Below are positions 41,828 to 51,120 of a stretch of 64,000 bases of DNA, in pieces. The position numbers and the translations under genes were made by a program. Location of the stretch: assembly GCA_022820025.1 (NCBI GenBank), contig JAJEGF010000059.1, forward strand, positions 28,807 through 92,806, in the 5' to 3' direction. Below the pieces are notes generated by a model. That model worked only from the letters and a program-made list of their open reading frames with translations, made no database searches and was not told the DNA's origin. Positions within the stretch are counted from its first letter, which is position 1. Each line of letters begins with the position of its first letter. This stretch comes from Chloroflexota bacterium (GTDB taxonomy: Bacteria > Chloroflexota > UBA11872).

Positions 41828-44662
41828 TCAAGGAATTAACGCGGCGCTCAGCGTTCCCTCGTAGACCGTAAAACTCGCCTCGCCCGAGTTCGAGACCTCA
41901 ATCCGCATCAGCGGAATGAAGGCGAGTTCCCACCAGTCGCCTCGCAGGCGCACGGCCAACGTCCAGTCGCCCGGTTCAAGGGCCGTCCCAGATGAAGGCG
42001 CCGCCACGGCTTCGTCGTCGCCCTCCGCAACCAGGAGACTCACCGCGTGCGGATCAAACTCAAACCGGCGTTCCGTCGTACCCCTGCCCGGCACAACCTG
42101 GCCGCCAAACCACTGCGACCCTGCATGCCGTCGCTCGTCAGATTCGAACTCCCGGGGAATCGCCCAGGGCGAACTGTCGGTCGAAGTCACCAGCCAATCC
42201 TGGCCCTTCCATTGGTCGGGCTCCAGGTCCAGGAACGTCGCCGTGAAGGCAATACGACGATCGGCAGTCTCCACGTCGGACACCTCGACGCTGAACGGAC
42301 GCGGCGGCGGCGGCATGATCGGGTTGGCGGCTTCGCCCAGCGGATAGATGGCGATTTCGTCATTCCACCAGATTGGCTGACGTCGATCCAGGGGAAACGC
42401 GGATGGCGCCAAGCGCGCCGATGTAACAACGAGGTCAGGCGTCCGATTTGCCAGCTGCTCGGTCGGAAAGTGAGGCCGGCTATGCCAGGTTGGGGTTGGC
42501 CGCGCCCTACCGAGCAGCCGTGTGTGCGAGAGCACTACGGCCGCGCGAATTGAATTCACGGGTTCAAGCGCCGGTGAGAGATACACCGTGGCCTCGGGCG
42601 CCACCGCTTGCCGCAACCCTTCGAACGACTCTGGCGGTGGTGTCGTTTCCAGACGCAGGAACGCCGGCTGGACTCGGAATAGTGTGTCGACACCGTCGCG
42701 AATCAGCGGTTCGAAGAAGCTCGGGTCTTGCAGCCAGCGCTGCGCGCGCTCCGGCAAACCGGCGATCCACGCGTCAGGCGCATGGACGTACCCGACGCCA
42801 AGGCGTCGGACTGCCAGCGGTTCAAGAAAACGGATCGCGTCCAGGTACTCGGGGCCATGCACTGGGACGAACTGCACAAACTCGGCGTAGGCCGAGGCGT
42901 TAGGACGGCCGGTCACAATCGACATCTCGATAGGAGATGGCGACAGAATGCGGGCGTCGACCGACGTGTGCCCGCGTATGTAGTCCGCAACCACCTCCGA
43001 CATCGGCTTACGCATCACATAGCGGCCGATCAGGTCGGAAGGCATCGCTGACGGATCGGGTCGGGCATTGGCGAACTCGGGCCCGCGCCGAAGCCCAAGG
43101 CCGATGTTCTGTACCGGTGCCGCGACCGTCGGCCACGTGACCAAGGCAATCAGCACCGCGCTCGTGGCGTAGCGCCAGCGTGGCGAGAGCGCGGCCATGC
43201 GCGCGCCCAACGCCACCAGCAACGCCAGGAGCGCGAAGTTCCTTGCATGACCGTCCAGACGAACCAAATCCAGCGAATACTCGTAGCGCAACGACAGCGC
43301 CGCCAGCAGCATCACGAGGCTGGTCGCCGCCAGAGCCAGCACCAGTCGCTGTCGCCAGGCCAGTAGCAGGGCGCCGATGGTCACGGGCACCGTGCCAAGC
43401 GCCAGCACGCCCACGCTGCCCGACAAGCGGGTGATGTCGCCCAACGGCCGCCGGCTGCCGGCGTCTGCGATCCATCCAAGTGACAACCCCGAGCGAGATG
43501 AACTGGTCAGGACCCCGGTAATCGCGCCGCCGCCAATGGCCAGCAGCAACGCGGCGAACACTGGTCCCGAAAAGGCGCGCAGAATGGGTTCCCACCGCAC
43601 CGGGCGATGGCTGCCGGCGCCGCGCAGGCGCCGAAGGAGCGGCGCGAAATGTGAGCCGCGATGCAATTCGTAGAGTTCCAGGAGCCCCCACAGACCCAAG
43701 ACGACCGGAGCCACCGTTTCGTCAACCAGCCCTAGACAACCAATGGCCAGGGCCAGGGCAACATGTCCCAGCCACCCTCGCCTGCCGCGCGCCGCCGTCC
43801 GCTCAAGCACCACAAAAGCCAGGGCGTAGGCCAGCACGAAGTGGGGCTTCCAAATGTTCGCCGGCGTCGCTTCAACCGCGGTCGTCCACGGAAAGTCCAC
43901 CGTGGGCCAGTAGATGTCCGCCAGCGAGGCCCGTATTCCCGCCTCAGGAATTCCGATGGGGAGCGGGACTTGCACGATGCCGGGAGGCGACGTGTAGTGA
44001 AGTTGCGTCCAGAGCCCAAACGACAAGAGCAGCGGGCAGACGGCTAGCGCGGTAATCCGCGACCCAAACCGCAAGACTGTCGTAATCGCGATCAGCGCGA
44101 GGCTGGTCCACGCGTACGCGTCGATGACTTCCGTCGTAAACGCGGGGTCCGGCCCGGCCGGCGGAGCCAGCAGCGCAGTCAGTAGATCCGCTCCGTAGTG
44201 GTACGGCGCGGGCAGCCCGGGGTGCCAGGGAAACGCTGGCGGGTATCCCCCGGCGCGGATGGACGCGGCCAAGCCCAGGTGCAGATACGCGTCTACGATG
44301 TACATCAACTGACGGCTGGCCAGCACAAACCAGAAGAGCACCAGTCCCGCCGCCATAAACCCAACGACAGTGCGAGGCTTGAGTCGCAGGCTGGCCGGTG
44401 CCCGCCAGGCAAGTCCGGCGGCCAGCGCCAGCGTGACGGCCCAGGCAACCAGTGCACCTGCCAAACCAGGAAACAGGTGCAGGACGAAATTGACGATCAG
44501 CCCCCAGAGCGCCGGACCGATCACCATCCCCTGGGCCAGCGCCAGCATGTCGTTGGACTGCCGCAACGCCACCCGTGCGACGACAACACCGACAGCGGCC
44601 AACACCAGCAGTTCCAGGACCAACAGGAACAGACCAGGGAGGACGGTCGAATCAACCGTCAT
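41828..44662 (-). CDS. Large polytopic membrane protein, paralog 5 (putative GT-C-like)
   Basis: 944 residues, ATG start at 44662 giving MTVDSTVLPGLFLL. Same architecture as the + strand copies: IVDAYLHLGL in the first large loop, APYHYGADLLTALLAPP at about 152, LDGHARNFALLALLVAL at about 470, TGRPNASAY (ASGF in most others) at about 585, and W-K-G-Q-D-W-L-V at about 819. About 12 spans in the first 520 residues. A slightly longer cytoplasmic loop rich in Arg and His (around residues 340-360) marks the same variable site where paralog 3 carries its insert. The decayed copy lies just downstream and a Nudix gene upstream. Function unknown; glycosyl transfer is suggested only by topology. Confidence 0.85.
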   Translation of the reverse strand: MTVDSTVLPGLFLLVLELLVLAAVGVVVARVALRQSNDMLALAQGMVIGPALWGLIVNFVLHLFPGLAGALVAWAVTLALAAGLAWRAPASLRLKPRTVVGFMAAGLVLFWFVLASRQLMYIVDAYLHLGLAASIRAGGYPPAFPWHPGLPAPYHYGADLLTALLAPPAGPDPAFTTEVIDAYAWTSLALIAITTVLRFGSRITALAVCPLLLSFGLWTQLHYTSPPGIVQVPLPIGIPEAGIRASLADIYWPTVDFPWTTAVEATPANIWKPHFVLAYALAFVVLERTAARGRRGWLGHVALALAIGCLGLVDETVAPVVLGLWGLLELYELHRGSHFAPLLRRLRGAGSHRPVRWEPILRAFSGPVFAALLLAIGGGAITGVLTSSSRSGLSLGWIADAGSRRPLGDITRLSGSVGVLALGTVPVTIGALLLAWRQRLVLALAATSLVMLLAALSLRYEYSLDLVRLDGHARNFALLALLVALGARMAALSPRWRYATSAVLIALVTWPTVAAPVQNIGLGLRRGPEFANARPDPSAMPSDLIGRYVMRKPMSEVVADYIRGHTSVDARILSPSPIEMSIVTGRPNASAYAEFVQFVPVHGPEYLDAIRFLEPLAVRRLGVGYVHAPDAWIAGLPERAQRWLQDPSFFEPLIRDGVDTLFRVQPAFLRLETTPPPESFEGLRQAVAPEATVYLSPALEPVNSIRAAVVLSHTRLLGRARPTPTWHSRPHFPTEQLANRTPDLVVTSARLAPSAFPLDRRQPIWWNDEIAIYPLGEAANPIMPPPPRPFSVEVSDVETADRRIAFTATFLDLEPDQWKGQDWLVTSTDSSPWAIPREFESDERRHAGSQWFGGQVVPGRGTTERRFEFDPHAVSLLVAEGDDEAVAAPSSGTALEPGDWTLAVRLRGDWWELAFIPLMRIEVSNSGEASFTVYEGTLSAALIP

Positions 44663-44753
44663 TCACCCGGCGCCCTTCGGTGACGTCCACCGTTGCTCGT
44701 GTGGCGTATACCAATCATCGGCGGTCAGGGCTGGAATTCTGCCAAGTGGACGC

Positions 44754-45230
44754 TCAGCCCAAGAACAGGCAATATTCCCCGCCTCGGGGGTTTTCCACGT
44801 CGGCCGGATACAGAAGATTGCGTGAGACGCCCAGCGCACGCGCGGCGATAGCGCGATTGACTTCGGGCACCTGTTCCAGCGCATCCAGTTCAGACAGGGT
44901 TAGATACTCCGCTCGGTCGACTTCGTCGCCGGGCACTGGCTCGCCGGCCTCCGGTCGCATGAGAAACACCACATACGTACTGTTGGTGGTATCCCATCGG
45001 CTGCGCACCCCAAGCACCCCTTGTACACCGGCCAGAACGCCCGTTTCCTCTCGTACTTCGCGCACCACGGCCTGGTCCAGGGTCTCGGTACGCTCCACAA
45101 ACCCGCCCGGAATTTGCCAGTTGCCGCGTCCATGTCGCGAGGCGCGGCGGACGAACAGCACGGAGCGACCGCGGACCACGGCGCCGCCCACCCCGACGTT
45201 GTAGCCCTGGTTGTACTGCTCAAGGCCCAT
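44754..45230 (-). CDS. Nudix hydrolase
   Basis: 158 residues. A complete Nudix box, G-F-V-E-R-T-E then REVREETG, fits G-x5-E-x7-R-E-U-x-E-E-x-G-U and supplies the Mg2+-binding Glu residues. The GGAVVRGRSVLFVRRAS and WQIPGGFVE context is typical of ADP-ribose/NADH pyrophosphatase-like and MutT-like members. These hydrolyse nucleoside diphosphates linked to another group. Substrate not predictable. It is the first gene of the long minus-strand block and is divergent from the PHP-lon genes. Confidence 0.92.
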   Translation of the reverse strand: MGLEQYNQGYNVGVGGAVVRGRSVLFVRRASRHGRGNWQIPGGFVERTETLDQAVVREVREETGVLAGVQGVLGVRSRWDTTNSTYVVFLMRPEAGEPVPGDEVDRAEYLTLSELDALEQVPEVNRAIAARALGVSRNLLYPADVENPRGGEYCLFLG

Positions 45231-45363
45231 TAGCGCGTTGACCCCGCTCGCACTCGCCCACCCGGTGTCACCGATTATGGACTACTGGCGAGGACGAGTT
45301 CTCTCGTCGCCGAATTGGGAGCGGCCGGCTGGCCACGCAGTCGGCAACGGATCATCCGCCGCG

Positions 45364-45393
45364 TTGTAGTCGTGCGCCCGCGCTCCCTAGAAT
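45364..45393 (+). promoter_or_regulatory. Candidate promoter for PHP protein and lon
   Basis: TTGTAG at 45364-45369 and TAGAAT at 45388-45393 (5 of 6 to TATAAT) with an 18-nt spacer, 45 nt before the PHP gene start, in the divergent gap with the Nudix gene. Confidence 0.4.
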
Positions 45394-45437
45394 CAACGTG
45401 GCGCACGTCGCCATTCCTATCATTGGTCAACGAAACC

Positions 45438-46115
45438 ATGCTCTTCGACTTTCAGACGCACACGTTTCTCAGCGATGGCGTGCTGTCGCCTATTGAACTG
45501 CTCCGCCGCTGCCACGTTTCCGGGTATACGGCCATGGCGATTACCGACCATGCCAGCCCGGCAAATGTGCAATCCCTCGTCGAGTCCCTGGCCCGCGACT
45601 GTCGCGAGGCCGAGGCCGCCTGGGGCATGGTGACGCTGGCCGGTGTGGAGATAACCCATGTGCCACCCGCCGCAATTGACCGAGTGGCGCGCATGGCCTC
45701 GGAGGCCGGCGCCGAGTTCATAGCCGTACACGGCGAGACAATTGCGGAACCGGTGGCCGCCGGCACAAACCGAGCAGCCCTCGAGTCGGACTATGTGCAC
45801 GCGCTGGTGCATCCGGGTCTCCTCAGCCCCGAACTTGGCCATGTCGCGCGCGAGAATGGCAAGTACATTGAGCTATCGGCCCGACGCGGGCATTCGCTCA
45901 CAAACGGCCACGTGGCCAATGTCTGTCGAGAGGCCGGAGCGAAGCTCCTCGTCAACAGCGATGCCCACGAACCCGGCGACCTTCTCACCGAGGCCCTGGC
46001 CCGCCGGGTTGCGCGCGGCGCCGGCCTGGACGCGGATGAAACCGAGACGGTGCTCGTGGACAATCCGCTTGAGCTCTTGGCTCGGTTGGGTCGAACCATC
46101 ACCGAAGGCGCCTGA
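45438..46115 (+). CDS. PHP-domain metal-dependent phosphoesterase
   Basis: 225 residues from the ATG at 45438, where homology-like sequence begins (MLFDFQTHTFLSDG). PHP metal-site motifs are present in order: H-T-F-L-S-D-G, A-I-T-D-H-A near 35, Glu in LAGVEITHVP, H-G-E-T near 98, H-P-G near 123 and N-S-D-A-H-E near 176. Family members include histidinol phosphatase and the PHP domains of DNA polymerases; small stand-alone ones are phosphoesterases of varied substrate. It lies 5 nt before the lon start and is probably co-transcribed with it. Confidence 0.88.
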   Translation: MLFDFQTHTFLSDGVLSPIELLRRCHVSGYTAMAITDHASPANVQSLVESLARDCREAEAAWGMVTLAGVEITHVPPAAIDRVARMASEAGAEFIAVHGETIAEPVAAGTNRAALESDYVHALVHPGLLSPELGHVARENGKYIELSARRGHSLTNGHVANVCREAGAKLLVNSDAHEPGDLLTEALARRVARGAGLDADETETVLVDNPLELLARLGRTITEGA

Positions 46116-46120
46116 GCCTG

Positions 46121-48535
46121 ATGGCCGATACCACACTTCTGCGCAATGACCCGCGGACGGCGCGCGAACACGACGAAAACCCCGCGCCCGGGAAGTCGGC
46201 AGCGCACGACGACGGACCCGTCGAAGTTGACCTGCCCGTGCTGCCCCTGCGCGGCGAAACCCTGTTCCCCATCCCCGACACGGTGAACTCCTTCGTGGTG
46301 GGCCGCGAGCAATCCTTGGCCGCAATCGAGGAAGCCCTGAGCCTCGATCGTCGCGTCCTGGCGGTCAGCCAGCACGATCCCGACGCCGAGGCCGTGACGT
46401 TTGGCGACCTTCACGAAGTGGGCACCGAAGCCAAGATTGCGCGCGTACTCAAGCTGCCAGACGGAAGTACCAGCGTGCTGGCCGAAGGCATCCGCCGAGT
46501 ACGCGCCGTCACGCCGGTTTCCGAACATCCGTTCATTCGGGCGATTGGATGGGTCGTGGAGGAATTGGACGAAGCGCCGGACGAAGCCCGCGATTTGATG
46601 CCTCTCACGCTCGAACTCTTCCATCACGTCGTGGAACTCAACGATGCGACGCCCGATGAGGCGTACATCCGAGCGATGAACGCCGAGGCCCCCGGCCTAT
46701 TGGCCGACATCGTGGCCGCCTCGCTGAACCTGGTTCCCGGAACCCAGCAGGAACTACTCGAGATTCGTGAGGTCTCGGAGCGCCTGCGGCTCGTCCATAC
46801 GGTCCTTGAAGAAGAGATTCGGGTGCTGGAATTGGAGCGTCAGCTGCGTGACGACGTTCGTGACGAAGTCGACAAGGATCAGCGCGAGTTCATCCTGCGC
46901 GAACAGCTGCGAACCATCACCAAGGAACTTGGCGAGACCAGCGCCCAAAACACGGAGATCAGCGGATTCCGCCAAAAGCTGGAAGCCGGGCGCTACCCGG
47001 AGGCCGTCATCGAGCGCGGACTCAAAGAGATCGACCGACTTAACGCCATGCCGCCCGGATCGCCTGAGGCCAGCATGGTGCGGAATTACCTTGAGTGGCT
47101 GATCGAGCTCCCGTGGAAGAAGCGCACCCGAGACAACACCGACATTAAGCGCGCGGCGCGGATTCTGGACGCGCACCATCACGGCCTCGACCGCGTCAAG
47201 GAGCGACTTCTCGAGTACATCGCCGTTCGGCGCCTGGCAAGGCAGTCGCGCAGCCCGATTCTGTGTTTTGTCGGTCCGCCCGGCGTCGGGAAAACCAGCC
47301 TCGGTCAATCGATCGCCCAGGCGCTCTCCCGCAAATTCGTGCGGGTTTCACTTGGCGGTGTTCGCGACGAAGCCGAAATCCGCGGTCACCGAATGACATA
47401 CATCGGTTCAATGCCCGGCCGCATCCTTCAGATGATGCGACAGGCGGGATCCGTGAATCCCGTGTTCATGATCGACGAACTCGACAAGCTCGGTGTGGAT
47501 TTCCGGGGGGATCCTTCGGCCGCCCTGCTTGAAGTACTCGATCCCGAGCAGAATGCGGCCTTCAGCGATCACTATCTGGAGATTCCCTACGACCTGAGCC
47601 GTGTCATCTTCATCGCCACCGCCAACTCGCTGGAAGGTCTGCCGCCGGCGCTGATCGACCGCATGGAGGTCGTCGAACTTCCCGGATACGTGGAAGACGA
47701 GAAACTGGCAATTGCCGAGCGTTTCCTCGTTCCGCGGGAACTCGACCAGCACGGCCTGGAATCGGACGCCATTCGCTTCACCCGCGGCGCGCTCACCCGG
47801 ATCATTCGGGAGTACACGCGCGAGGCTGGGGTGCGGGGACTCACGCGCTCCATCGCGGCCGTGGCACGCAAGCGGGCGCTCGCGCGAGCCGAGCGCAAGG
47901 AACGGAATTGGAACATCCGCGCCAGGGACGTTTCCGACACCCTGGGCCCGCCTCGCTTTCGCTTCGGCGCGGCCGAGACCGAGGCGAGCGTCGGCACGGC
48001 AATGGCTGTCTTCAATACACCGGCAGGCGGCGACCTTTCGCCTGTCGAGGTCTCGCTGGCGCTGGGATCCGGCCAGATTCTGCTTACGGGCCTGCTCGGC
48101 AGCGTCATGAAGGAGTCAGCGCACGCGGCCCTTACGTACGCCCGCGCATGGATCGACCGACGCGCGAGCACCTATCACGACTTCGCCCAGCTCGACGTGC
48201 ACGTGCACGTGCCATCAGGCGCGTTGCCCAAGGATGGGTCATCGGCGGGGCTCGCCGTTGTCGTGGCGCTGATATCAGCCCTCACGCGCCAGCAGGTCCG
48301 CCACGATCTCACGCTGACCGGAGAAATCACGCTGCAGGGCCGAATCCTGCCAGTCGGTGCAATCAAGCCCAAAGTCCTCGGCGCACACCGGGCGGGCGTT
48401 CGCACGTTCCTGCTGCCGCAAGGCAACCGCCAGGACCTCGCAGAGCTACCCAGATACGTGAGACAGGACATTACCTTCATCGAAGTCGCCACGGTTGACG
48501 AAGCGCTGCGCTTCGCGCTCATCGACGTCAAATAG
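46121..48535 (+). CDS. lon: ATP-dependent Lon protease
   Basis: 804 residues, usual length, with about 35 extra hydrophilic residues before the LON substrate-binding domain (VDLPVLPLRGETLFPI). AAA+ module: Walker A GPPGVGKT near 385, Walker B in V-F-M-I-D-E-L-D-K near 450. The protease domain has the catalytic Ser708 in D-G-S-S-A-G and Lys749 in V-G-A-I-K-P-K; the family norm is G-P-S-A-G and G-G-I-K-E-K, so both sites carry mild substitutions beside the dyad. It degrades misfolded and short-lived regulatory proteins in the cytoplasm. Starts 5 nt after the PHP gene. Confidence 0.96.
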   Translation: MADTTLLRNDPRTAREHDENPAPGKSAAHDDGPVEVDLPVLPLRGETLFPIPDTVNSFVVGREQSLAAIEEALSLDRRVLAVSQHDPDAEAVTFGDLHEVGTEAKIARVLKLPDGSTSVLAEGIRRVRAVTPVSEHPFIRAIGWVVEELDEAPDEARDLMPLTLELFHHVVELNDATPDEAYIRAMNAEAPGLLADIVAASLNLVPGTQQELLEIREVSERLRLVHTVLEEEIRVLELERQLRDDVRDEVDKDQREFILREQLRTITKELGETSAQNTEISGFRQKLEAGRYPEAVIERGLKEIDRLNAMPPGSPEASMVRNYLEWLIELPWKKRTRDNTDIKRAARILDAHHHGLDRVKERLLEYIAVRRLARQSRSPILCFVGPPGVGKTSLGQSIAQALSRKFVRVSLGGVRDEAEIRGHRMTYIGSMPGRILQMMRQAGSVNPVFMIDELDKLGVDFRGDPSAALLEVLDPEQNAAFSDHYLEIPYDLSRVIFIATANSLEGLPPALIDRMEVVELPGYVEDEKLAIAERFLVPRELDQHGLESDAIRFTRGALTRIIREYTREAGVRGLTRSIAAVARKRALARAERKERNWNIRARDVSDTLGPPRFRFGAAETEASVGTAMAVFNTPAGGDLSPVEVSLALGSGQILLTGLLGSVMKESAHAALTYARAWIDRRASTYHDFAQLDVHVHVPSGALPKDGSSAGLAVVVALISALTRQQVRHDLTLTGEITLQGRILPVGAIKPKVLGAHRAGVRTFLLPQGNRQDLAELPRYVRQDITFIEVATVDEALRFALIDVK

Positions 48536-48632
48536 CTCGCCAGTCCGCCGCCGTCAGGACGTCTCGCGGGTCGCCATGCGGCTATGCTGACTCGCGGGCA
48601 GCGTTCGCCGCGCCTCTTCCATCCCGGAATCG

Positions 48633-49691
48633 GTGATGTTTGGACCTTTCAACGCGCTTCTTGGGCTCTTCTCACGCGACCTCGGGATTGACTTAGGTAC
48701 GGCCAATACCCTTGTTTATGTCAAGGACCGCGGCATTATGCTCGCGGAACCGTCCGTCGTCGCCACCGATACGCACACGTCACGCGTCTTGGCCGTTGGC
48801 GCCGAGGCCAAGAAGATGGTCGGCCGAACGCCAACCAACATTGTCGCCACGCGTCCGCTGCGTGACGGCGTTATTGCCGACTTCGACACCGTCCACGCCA
48901 TGCTGTCGTACTTCATTGGCCAGGTGCATGGCGAACTGCCCATCGCCGCGCGACCGCGCGTCATCGTGGGCGTTCCATCCGGTGTCACCGAAGTTGAAAA
49001 ACGCGCGGTACACGAAGCGAGCCTGCAGGCGGGCGCCCGCGAGGTTTACCTGATCGAAGAACCGATGGCGGCCGCCATTGGCGCCGGGCAGCCGATCCAG
49101 GATGCGAGCGGCAGCATGATCGTGGACATCGGGGGTGGGACAACCGAAGTTGCCGTCATATCCCTCGGCGGGGTCGTGGTCAGCCACAGCATCCGGATTG
49201 CGGGCGACGAAGTTGACGAGCAGATCGTTGATTACTGCCGAAACGCCCACAATCTCCTGATCGGCGAGCGCACGGCGGAGGGATGCAAAATTGCCATCGG
49301 CTCGGCCGCGCCGGGACCCCAGGAAGAAACCACGATCGTTCGTGGACGTGATCTGCAATCGGGACTACCACGCCAGGTCGAGCTCACCGAAGGCCAGATT
49401 CGCGAGGCGATCAGCGGACCGGTTAACGAAATCGTCGAGAACATAAAGCTCGCCCTCGAAGCCACACCTCCTGAGTTGCTGGCCGACGTAATGGAACACG
49501 GGATCGCCGTAGCCGGCGGCGGCGCACTGCTGCGAGGGCTTGACCGGCGGATTGAGCAGGAAACGGATATCCCCGTGCACATCGCCAACAATCCACTTGA
49601 GGCTGTCGTGCGCGGCACGGGCGCCTGCCTGCACAACCTCGAGGCTTTTCGCGAAGTGTTCGTCGCCGAGAACGCCGCACCGTACGTGTAG
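48633..49691 (+). CDS. mreB: Rod shape-determining protein MreB
   Basis: 352 residues from GTG 48633; the adjoining ATG at 48636 is equally possible. Actin-fold ATPase: phosphate-1 loop L-G-I-D-L-G-T-A-N-T-L near residue 17, V-G-V-P-S-G-V-T, EEPMAAAIGAG, phosphate-2 D-I-G-G-G-T-T-E near 168, and A-G-G-G-A-L-L-R-G near 300. MreB forms membrane-bound filaments that place the cell-wall elongation machinery. First gene of an mreB-mreC-mreD-PBP2-rodA cluster with very short spacing, implying a rod-shaped cell with peptidoglycan. Confidence 0.97.
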   Translation: MMFGPFNALLGLFSRDLGIDLGTANTLVYVKDRGIMLAEPSVVATDTHTSRVLAVGAEAKKMVGRTPTNIVATRPLRDGVIADFDTVHAMLSYFIGQVHGELPIAARPRVIVGVPSGVTEVEKRAVHEASLQAGAREVYLIEEPMAAAIGAGQPIQDASGSMIVDIGGGTTEVAVISLGGVVVSHSIRIAGDEVDEQIVDYCRNAHNLLIGERTAEGCKIAIGSAAPGPQEETTIVRGRDLQSGLPRQVELTEGQIREAISGPVNEIVENIKLALEATPPELLADVMEHGIAVAGGGALLRGLDRRIEQETDIPVHIANNPLEAVVRGTGACLHNLEAFREVFVAENAAPYV

Positions 49692-49702
49692 ACGCAAACA
49701 GG

Positions 49703-50527
49703 ATGCGCGGCGGACAGCGGTCGGTGCTCCTGCTCCTCGTTCTTGTTGGGGCGGCCGTCGTTCTGGCCGCTCTGCGGAACACCAACGCCGGATCGGCAAC
49801 GGAGGCTGCCGTCCTGGCCGCAATCTCGCCGGTGCGTTCCGCGTTGACCAGCGCCGCGTCCGGCGCTGCCGCCGCGATTGCCGACGCACAACGATTTGAC
49901 GACGTGCGGAATGAGAACGCGGCGCTTCGCGCCGAAGTAGCGCGGTTGCGGTCGAGCGCGGCCGACGTTCAGGCCACGCGCCGAGAAAACGAGGAACTGC
50001 GAGCGGCGCTCGACTATCAACGCCAAAACACCGACGTCACACTGCTAACCGCACACGTGGCGGGTCGGGACAGCGTCGACAGCCTCGATACCCTCATCAT
50101 CGACCGCGGCGCGTCAGACGGCATTCAAGTCGGCATGGCCGTACTTGCGGAAGGAAGCCTGGCCGGCCGGGTGCGCAGCGTCTCGACGACGTCAGCCAAT
50201 GTCGTGCCCGTTCAGAGCACGTCCAGCGTGGTAAACGCCCTGGCCCAAGGAGACGGCGGCGAGGCCGATGGAATCGTGGAAGGCGACGAAAACGGTGGCC
50301 TGCTCTTGACCCGGATTGAGCCCGACGCACCCCTGGCAATCGGCAACCTGGTGGTGACATCTGGACTTGGCGGCGGCTTCCCGCGCGGCCTGCCCATCGG
50401 CCGGGTAATTGCCGTGTTCACATCGCCGGAGAGTGTATTTCGGGAAGCTGCGGTTGAGCCCTTCGTCCGAATCGAACGCGTGGGGGTCGTCCAGATCGTG
50501 ATTGGGCGTTCGCCGAACTCGCCGTGA
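49703..50527 (+). CDS. mreC: Rod shape-determining protein MreC
   Basis: 274 residues. One N-terminal transmembrane segment (residues about 7-25) is followed by a coiled-coil stretch (RNENAALRAEVARLRSS and RRENEELRAAL, about 68-105) and a beta-rich external domain with D-S-L-D-T-L-I-I-D-R-G, G-M-A-V-L-A-E-G-S-L-A-G-R-V and the late F-P-R-G-L-P-I-G-R-V motif of the family. MreC scaffolds PBP2 and RodA outside the membrane. 11 nt after mreB; overlaps mreD by 4 nt. Confidence 0.95.
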   Translation: MRGGQRSVLLLLVLVGAAVVLAALRNTNAGSATEAAVLAAISPVRSALTSAASGAAAAIADAQRFDDVRNENAALRAEVARLRSSAADVQATRRENEELRAALDYQRQNTDVTLLTAHVAGRDSVDSLDTLIIDRGASDGIQVGMAVLAEGSLAGRVRSVSTTSANVVPVQSTSSVVNALAQGDGGEADGIVEGDENGGLLLTRIEPDAPLAIGNLVVTSGLGGGFPRGLPIGRVIAVFTSPESVFREAAVEPFVRIERVGVVQIVIGRSPNSP

Positions 50528-51105
50528 TAGCCGCCCGAATCCCCCAGCCTCACCAAGGCTGGCGGGTACGCGTCGGCACCATAGCGGCCGCGCTGCTCAT
50601 TCTGACGTTGGGCTTGTTGCAGGCGTCTGTTTTTCCCTCCTTCGCCATTGCCGGCATTCGACCGTCGCTGGTCCTGATGGCCGCGGTCGTATTGGCCAGG
50701 GTGAGCGACGATTCGCGGGCCCTGTATTGGGGCTTTCTGGGTGGACTGTTGATCGATCTGCTTTCGGCAGCGCCGCTTGGCGTCAACACCCTGCTCTTCA
50801 CGCTGCTCGTCTACATCGTCGGCGGCCAAGGGCAGCGCTTCGGCCGAGTCAACGTCGTGTTTCCCATCCTGGCCGGTGTGGCGGCCACGCTGCTGTACTA
50901 CCCCGCCGTGGTTCTGACACTGCAATGGCTGGGATTCGAATTAGACTGGGGAGAGCACGTCTGGAAGCGCCTTCCGCGCGCCGTGGCGGTCAATGCGGGA
51001 GCAACCGGGCTGCTGTACCCGGCTGTACGTCTAGTGGACCGGTGGACACGCCCGCAAAGCGCTGGACGCTATCTGGGACGCGCGCGCGGCGGCCAATTCG
51101 GCTAA
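50524..51105 (+). CDS. mreD: Rod shape-determining protein MreD
   Basis: 193 residues, GTG start overlapping the mreC stop (GTGA). Five or so membrane spans, beginning L-L-I-L-T-L-G-L-L-Q-A-S near residue 25, with R-P-S-L-V-L-M-A-A-V-V-L-A-R and G-F-L-G-G-L-L-I-D-L-L-S-A-A-P-L-G-V-N-T-L, the family core. It works with MreC in controlling elongation-specific wall synthesis. Identification leans on position and topology as much as on motif. Confidence 0.9.
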   Translation: MIAARIPQPHQGWRVRVGTIAAALLILTLGLLQASVFPSFAIAGIRPSLVLMAAVVLARVSDDSRALYWGFLGGLLIDLLSAAPLGVNTLLFTLLVYIVGGQGQRFGRVNVVFPILAGVAATLLYYPAVVLTLQWLGFELDWGEHVWKRLPRAVAVNAGATGLLYPAVRLVDRWTRPQSAGRYLGRARGGQFG

Positions 51106-51120
51106 CGACGGAGGACACGC